Origin: Mesostigma viride
Taxonomy: Eukaryota; Streptophyta; Mesostigmatophyceae; Mesostigmatales; Mesostigmataceae
Length of the DNA: 64,000 bases
Direction: 5' to 3'
Assembly (NCBI GenBank): GCA_009746045.1
Contig: RPFO01001792.1
Location: 1 to 64,000 of the forward strand
Of the stretch, positions 59,106 to 64,000 are shown piece after piece. Numbering within the stretch: the stretch's first letter is position 1; every line of letters begins with the position of its first letter. The translations under genes were made by a program, and so were the position numbers. A model generated the notes under the pieces. It made no database searches, was not told the DNA's origin, and saw only the letters and a program-made list of their open reading frames with translations.

Positions 59106-59360
59106 GCAAAACATACACAAACGAACAACCCTCATAGGTTGAGCAATCCACAAAATCATGCCATTACTGTAACAACATGGGCAAAGCATACACAAACGAA
59201 CAACCATCATAGATTGAGCTAGCAATCCACAACATCATGCCATTACTGTAACAACATGGGCAAAGCATACACAAACGAACAACCATCATAGATAGAGCTA
59301 GCAATCCACAACATCATGCCATTAATGTAATAACATGGGCAAAACATACACAAACAAATA
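59106..59360. repeat. about 79-bp tandem repeat, 3 copies plus a partial
   Basis: GCAAA(A/G)CATACACAAACGAA followed by CAACCATCATAGATTGAGCT and an ACATCATGCCATTACTGTAA segment recurs starting at about 59,106, 59,181, 59,260 and 59,340. Confidence 0.88.
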
Positions 59361-59430
59361 GCCATGATAGGGCATTAAGAGAATAGCCATGATTGGGGCA
59401 ATAAGAGAATTTTTTTGTTCAATTCAATGA

Positions 59431-59957
<527 letters not shown>

Positions 59958-60176
59958 ACCAAGGTTGAGACTTACATGCATCGTTGCAAGGGTTGAAACA
60001 ATAACGAAATTGTATGACCACAGACACATAAAATGGAAGGCTTGCTCAGTATTATTATTTACCCATCAATCAATTTTAAAGGCAAGGAAATGTTGAAATA
60101 CGGACGACCGTCCCAAGTTCGCCAGCATTAACAAAAGCATTTCTGTGACAAGAACAGTGGGCGACCATTCCCATTA
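59958..60176. other. spacer
   Basis: Nothing recognised. It lies just downstream of the minus-strand gene that ends at 60,177. Confidence 0.45.
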
Positions 60177-60964
60177 TTATCTTTTCCTCGTTTGTTTCTT
60201 CCCCTTCCCGGACTCGTATTCATAAGCGACGTCCGCCATCCCCAAACGATGCAAAATTTTGTTGGAGCTCTGCATCTTCTCCAACAGTTCTTGATCCGAT
60301 TCCTCCTTTGCACGACGCGCTTCCTCTGCCTTCGCCTTTGCGGCCTCCACATCTGCATCTATATCCGCCTTCACCACCATCCTGATCAAACGGTCCCGCT
60401 CCTCAGGCCTCGGGAGCGTCGGCAGTCTCACCGGCTCTGCGGCAAGAAGAGCCTCCAAAATATCCTTGTGCAGTCTTTGTGCTTCCACAAATCCATTATT
60501 CATCATCAAGGTGTACGCGCATTCACGCGCCACACCCTGCAAGGAATCCCCCATGGTAACGTTTTGCCCATGAGCAAACCCGTACGCGCTGTCCCCTCTG
60601 CCGAAATCTCGAGTCCCTGCCTGTCGAGGCGCACCAGCTCAACTTTCCGTTCCCCAGTGTGCGTTGCCGTGAAGTGGAGGACCGAGCGTGTCATTCCGGT
60701 CTTCCCCATCAACATCTGCAAACTTGCTACGTATGCGATCCCACGAGCGCACACGTCCTCCAACTTCTCGGCAAAAGGTAGATGTGTCTTGCAATACACA
60801 TCCAATCCCTCCAGTGGTCTATCACATCTAAGAAATCCACACCCCCCGTATGGATCCTTGGCATTTTGGTACTCGAGGTCGTGCGCTTGTAGGAACTTGT
60901 AATGTTCCGCGCACAGTCCCTCGACCCTTACGGGCTCCGTACAGATTTTGCATTTCGTTGCCAT
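60177..60964 (-). CDS. Cys/His-motif protein, uncharacterised (exon pair)
   Basis: After a TGCGCAG acceptor an ATG at 60,964 opens MATKCKICTEPVRVEGLCAE and then HYKF. A second set, CGFLRCDRP...YCKTHL, gives CX2-4C...CX2H pairs that look zinc-binding. Near 60,560 the coding signal moves to another frame that begins at a TTCCTTGCAG acceptor-like site and runs to the stop at 60,177. This part is a charged helical segment (DVEAAKAKAEEARRAKEE), probably a coiled coil, with a basic end (KGKKQTRKR). The junction may be a very short intron or a frameshift, and the phases do not settle it. Cell location and function are unknown. Confidence 0.5.
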
Positions 60965-61187
60965 CTGCGCAATTGCCATGAGTCCCATACAGCAGCCATT
61001 GTATAACAGGGGCAATAAGGACCGTCAGAACCCCCTCTGGCGTCTTTCTCACACAATTCTCAATCTAGTCTTGTTGTGCAATAATTGTTGGTTCAAAGGT
61101 CCGTTCAAAGAAGTTTTATGAGACAAAATAAATTAGTTTCAATTACACGCATCAGATTAATCAAATCATATTTTCTCCCTCTCTTTC

Positions 61188-61772
61188 TTACTGAGCAATT
61201 CTGTCCATCCTGCCCCTCTTTGCCGGCTTCTCATCAATCTCCTCATCAAAATCACACACACGTCTAATCTGCTGTCTAATCTGCTCTACCAACCCCCCCT
61301 TGCGCATCAGGTCTTTCACCTCCCCCTTCAAGAGCGCTGTCACGAGTCGCGCGCACTCATACGCGGACTCCGTGGCCAGGTCCCTTCCCATATCATGCCA
61401 CACTTTGGCCGTTGGACAGTCGGGATGGTCTCCCATGTAAGCCCACACATGCCTTGGCGGCTTGTCCTTACCGCCTATCCCCTCTCCAGGTCGCATCTGT
61501 CCCACCTCCTCTATCACCCACTCTGCATCACGCAGCATGAATCGAGGCTTCTTGTCAACATAGTACAAGACCAAAACCATGTTGTTGGGCCAAGGCTTCC
61601 ACTTTTTCGTCACGATGTGACGGTCAATCGTCATCAGCCCGCTCTCGATTTCGGCAAACAACGCCCCCCATACGTCAGAATGCTTGGGACAGAACCACTC
61701 GCTTTCCGTCGGCACTCCTTCCCATTGACAATCCGGATGTTCGCATCGAATGGGGTCATCGAATGAGGTCAT
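61188..61772 (-). CDS. Cys/His-motif protein, uncharacterised, 194 codons
   Basis: The ATG at 61,772 lies directly after a GTGCACAG acceptor. The protein begins MTSFDDPIRCEHPDC, with CX4C then a second pair FCPKH (CX2H) about 12 residues later, the same motif as in the neighbours at 60,964 and 63,161. The middle part has aromatic-rich segments (MVLVLYYVDKKPRFMLRDAEWVI, HVWAYMGDHPDCP). The C-terminus is basic (KPAKRGRM) and ends with a TGA at 61,190-61,188. The frame is complete, which makes it the best-defined gene of the cluster. CPTAK at about 61,405 is encoded by a partial copy of the dispersed GGCCGTTGG repeat. Confidence 0.55.
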   Translation of the reverse strand: MTSFDDPIRCEHPDCQWEGVPTESEWFCPKHSDVWGALFAEIESGLMTIDRHIVTKKWKPWPNNMVLVLYYVDKKPRFMLRDAEWVIEEVGQMRPGEGIGGKDKPPRHVWAYMGDHPDCPTAKVWHDMGRDLATESAYECARLVTALLKGEVKDLMRKGGLVEQIRQQIRRVCDFDEEIDEKPAKRGRMDRIAQ

Positions 61773-61966
61773 CTGTGCACATCGATATTTTTTACACCAC
61801 CCGCAAACGCACGCATTCAGCAGGGTCAACGGCCGTTGGCCCTGTTAAATTCCACACACCCCAACGGCCGTTGGCCTTAGACGCACAAAACTTGACACCA
61901 TCAGGCGATTTTTTCCAAATGATTCTTCTTTATTAAATAAATTTACATTCATCCTAAAATCACATT
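61773..61966. other. intergenic or 5' intron with two CCAACGGCCGTTGG-type motifs
   Basis: Motif copies at about 61,829-61,842 and 61,861-61,874. It separates the stop of one minus-strand gene (61,967) from the first coding exon of the next. Confidence 0.5.
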
Positions 61967-62290
61967 CTAGTCAACATCCTCCCCATCTTTAGTGGGTTGC
62001 ATTCGACCCCAATTGTCGTTCATAAAACTGACCAAAACATGAGCCGGAGTCCCCACATCCTCCTCACGCCTCAATTTACGCAATACACCTTTAGCAATTC
62101 CACCATACCCATCAACCTCCGACATCATCATGCCCACGCCATCAAGACGTTCAGCGTGCAATTGCCCGTCCTCTTCGAGAACCAGATCGGGCAGGTCTTC
62201 CAGTTCGGCCTCCACAATCTCTATCAGGTTTTCCTTTGTAGTCTCCCCCCTTCCTTTCCTTCTTTCCGCACTCCATCCTACACCCTGCCC
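61967..62290 (-). CDS. terminal exon of an uncharacterised minus-strand gene
   Basis: Follows the acceptor TTGTGCAG (62,291) after a 90-bp intron that begins GTGTTT at 62,380 and contains one AACGGCCGTTGG motif. It encodes an acidic helical region (ENLIEIVEAELEDLPDL), an Asp/Met/Gly-rich stretch and ends GEDVD at a TAG. The phase with the preceding exon as read does not match, so a frameshift or another donor is possible. Confidence 0.45.
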   Translation of the reverse strand, partial: GQGVGWSAERRKGRGETTKENLIEIVEAELEDLPDLVLEEDGQLHAERLDGVGMMMSEVDGYGGIAKGVLRKLRREEDVGTPAHVLVSFMNDNWGRMQPTKDGEDVD

Positions 62291-62380
62291 CTGCACAACC
62301 GACGTCCATGGCAAGTTAAGAAACGGACTCAGCTCACAGGACATTTTGCAAGTCCAACGGCCGTTGGCGACCAAAAACAC

Positions 62381-62916
62381 CTAGTCGCATGCATTCCTTG
62401 CTCTCTCCACCAAAGCAGAGGCCAGGACGACCCTTTCCACGACCTTTTCAATTTCCTCCCCTCAGCATCAGCAACAACGGTCATGGCAAATCGGGCTTGG
62501 CGCTTAACCCCCGATGCCAGAACGGCAGCCATCTCCACACGAGTTTTTGACACTTCAACAGGTACAGGCAATTCGCCGACCGCAAAAGTAAGCCTTGCGA
62601 GGTGCGGGACCCACCAATCACCTTCCAAAAATCCGCAACCCCATCCAATCATGAAATACAACAACAGGTCTGCGCCCATGGCGCCTGCGATATCCAAGTC
62701 GTCATGCGAAACAATCGCATGCACGTCATCCTCCGAGCACAGCATCCATGTAAAAACGGCGTCCCCGAAACCTTGGCAGTAGGCATACGAGTCAAAGTCA
62801 GGGTGATTCAACATCCATTCCCGCGACCGGACCGCCATTCTTTCCAGACTTCCAGCACCGTCCACCTCAAAACTCAGGACAAGAGGTCCTTCACCAGCAC
62901 TGGACTCGCCATTCAC
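62381..62916 (-). CDS. exon of an uncharacterised minus-strand gene
   Basis: The coding signal from about 62,950 to 62,381 reads NGESSAGEGPLVLSFEVDG, WMLNHPDFDSYAY, DAVFTWMLCSEDDVHAIV and a Gly/Trp-rich segment (FMIGWGCGFLEGDWW). It ends in a basic part before a GTGTTT donor. It lies in a different frame from the Cys/His exon that abuts it upstream, so the connection near 62,930 is by a frameshift or an unseen small intron. No domain recognised. Confidence 0.45.
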
Positions 62917-63161
62917 AACAACAAGCCTCCTTTGATCACCTCTTGCATCTCCCCTGACAACTTGGCGTGTCCATCACAAAAAGGCATGCAATCCGTCCCG
63001 AATGGAAGCTGGCAATCCCGGGCGATACATCCCCCCTTTTTTGCAAACAAATCCTTCACCCTCCCTGCCATTCCCGTTCGCACGCTGACATGACGCACGC
63101 ACAAGTCATCCCCTCCTGCTCTCGCTTCCTGGCACCACGCAACCGTGCATTTGACCGCCAT
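62917..63161 (-). CDS. Cys/His-motif first exon, uncharacterised
   Basis: A GGTCGCAG acceptor is followed at once by an ATG at 63,161. The protein starts MAVKCTVAWCQEARAGGDDL then CVRH, and repeats the arrangement as CIARDC...CMPFCDGH. The spacing CX4C-X8-12-CX2H occurs twice, as in the gene at 60,964. The frame stays open to 62,913 (EVIKGGLLL). Likely the start of the gene whose later exons lie at 62,916-61,967. Confidence 0.5.
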
Positions 63162-63194
63162 CTGCGACCACCAACACCGTTTGATACACATTTC

Positions 63195-63435
63195 TCACCG
63201 TCAACGGCCGTTGGCTTGAAACAACAAGAATGATTTACTACGCCCACGAAAATCACACCATTTTCCAGCCTCCAACGGCCGTTGGCGCACGAAAATGCAC
63301 GAAAAAAATTGGCATTATGCATTTATTGATTACATCCATAGTGCCACGTGGCGAATCACACCCAACTTTCCAGCTGCCAACGGCCGTTGGCGCAAAGAAA
63401 ATCACACCCAACACTTCAGTCGCATAATCGATTCG
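63195..63435. repeat. three dispersed copies of the 47-bp-type repeat
   Basis: Copies around 63,200-63,215, 63,245-63,295 and 63,350-63,410 share CAACGGCCGTTGGC with AAAATCACACC and TTTCCAGC flanks. They are likely intronic or between the exons at 63,161 and 63,489. Confidence 0.8.
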
Positions 63436-63488
63436 CGTCAGTCACGCGCTCGAACTTGTACTCCTGCCCCAACGCGACATCACCTCAC

Positions 63489-63800
63489 CAACCGCTTTCT
63501 CAAACTCGTCAACACCGTCGGGTCCCACTCATGCACGTATTCCCTCAACCAGAACATGCAATCTCCAGCAGACACGAACAGCCGGTCGATGATCAGGTCA
63601 GTGTGATGCTTGAAGTACTTGCCGTCCTTCAAGATGACCCATTCGAACCGTCCCACCTCCCCTAAACCCTTAAACCCTTCTCCCCTATCATATGGCCGCG
63701 TCATCGGTATCCAACTTTCATTACCATCAGCATCGATCGACTGAAAACAAATTGGGCTGGGTATTGATGGATCATAGGGCCTTATAGCACCACACCTCAC
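63489..63800 (-). CDS. exon of an uncharacterised minus-strand gene
   Basis: Open frame ending RKRL at a TTG-GTGAGG donor (63,488). It encodes SIDADGNESWIPMTRPYDRG, FEWVILKDGKYFKHHTD and FWLREYVHEWDP, with clear coding composition. The 5' boundary is unknown; a TGA lies nine bases upstream of the first shown codon. It probably continues from the partial exon at the right edge. Confidence 0.45.
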
Positions 63801-63822
63801 AGCACCTCCTCAAATGGCTCTA

Positions 63823-63999
63823 CGGTCGGCTTTGGGAGTCCCGACCCTCGATATTGAAAACAAGAGCCGCGGCCTTCGCGACATCCGGTCTCAAAAGAGA
63901 CCTTTCACCCTTGGGCTTAAAATCCAGCTTAATGTCCGGCAGAAGCCTGAGCGCGCTCTTAACCACTCCCAGAAGCCTGTCTTCCAAGTTGATCCACTC
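63823..63999 (-). CDS. partial exon running off the window
   Basis: 59 codons open to the right edge: EWINLEDRLLGVVKSALRLL, PDIKLDFKPKGERSLLRPD and AAALVFNIEG, then TAG at 63,822-63,820. The composition is coding-like. The stop and the next open frame 20 bases on suggest a donor or frameshift near 63,810-63,830. No domain recognised. Confidence 0.4.
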
Positions 64000-64000
64000 G

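Overview
This window looks like nuclear DNA from a large, repeat-rich streptophyte green alga. A charophyte such as Chara is my best guess, not a proven identity. The reasons are: plant-type LTR retrotransposons with a Copia-like reverse transcriptase; two A+T-rich plastid relics (rpoB and a tRNA-Ser) embedded in nuclear sequence; intron-containing genes with GT-AG sites; and perfect plant-type MSA/MYB3R cores in a dispersed repeat. No bacterial gene layout, operon or ribosome-binding site is seen.

Layout. 0.1-7.1 kb is a 40-bp minisatellite of about 170 copies that ends in a CACACG microsatellite. 7.2-18.9 kb is gene-poor: a plastid tRNA-Ser relic, several short tandem repeats, a decayed LINE-type ORF1 (about 15.3-16.0 kb) and a LINE-RT-tail-like ORF (17.8-18.3 kb). 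18,885-40,706 is one LTR retrotransposon (the outer element) that serves as the target of a stack of later insertions: a DNA transposon in its first ORF (TGA duplication), a 2.7-kb minus-strand non-autonomous LTR element in its integrase (GTGTA duplication), a solo LTR further along the integrase (CCCAC duplication), and a young full-length relative (the inner element, 32,114-40,144) in its 3' LTR (CCTTG duplication). A third, truncated copy lies at 41,866-42,880.

The inner element carries an extra ORF upstream of gag, a CCHC gag, and a long pol in the same frame as gag beyond a single UGA. Its pol reads integrase, then a retropepsin-like domain, then reverse transcriptase and RNase H. That order is neither Copia (PR-INT-RT-RH) nor Gypsy (PR-RT-RH-INT). 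Both elements have LTRs starting AGTT and ending AACT rather than TG...CA. I consider this family the strongest candidate for something undescribed here.

44.5-58.5 kb holds one minus-strand multi-exon gene of unknown function. Its introns contain 47-bp repeats and an 8-kb (ACAAGG/GACGAG)n array. 59.5-60.0 kb is a plastid rpoB fragment. 60.2-64.0 kb carries further minus-strand exons; several start with an ATG directly after a CAG splice acceptor and then a Cys/His motif, which suggests tandem paralogues. The sequence leaves open exact exon chains, whether the poly-G-associated frameshifts are real, and all functions of the host genes.
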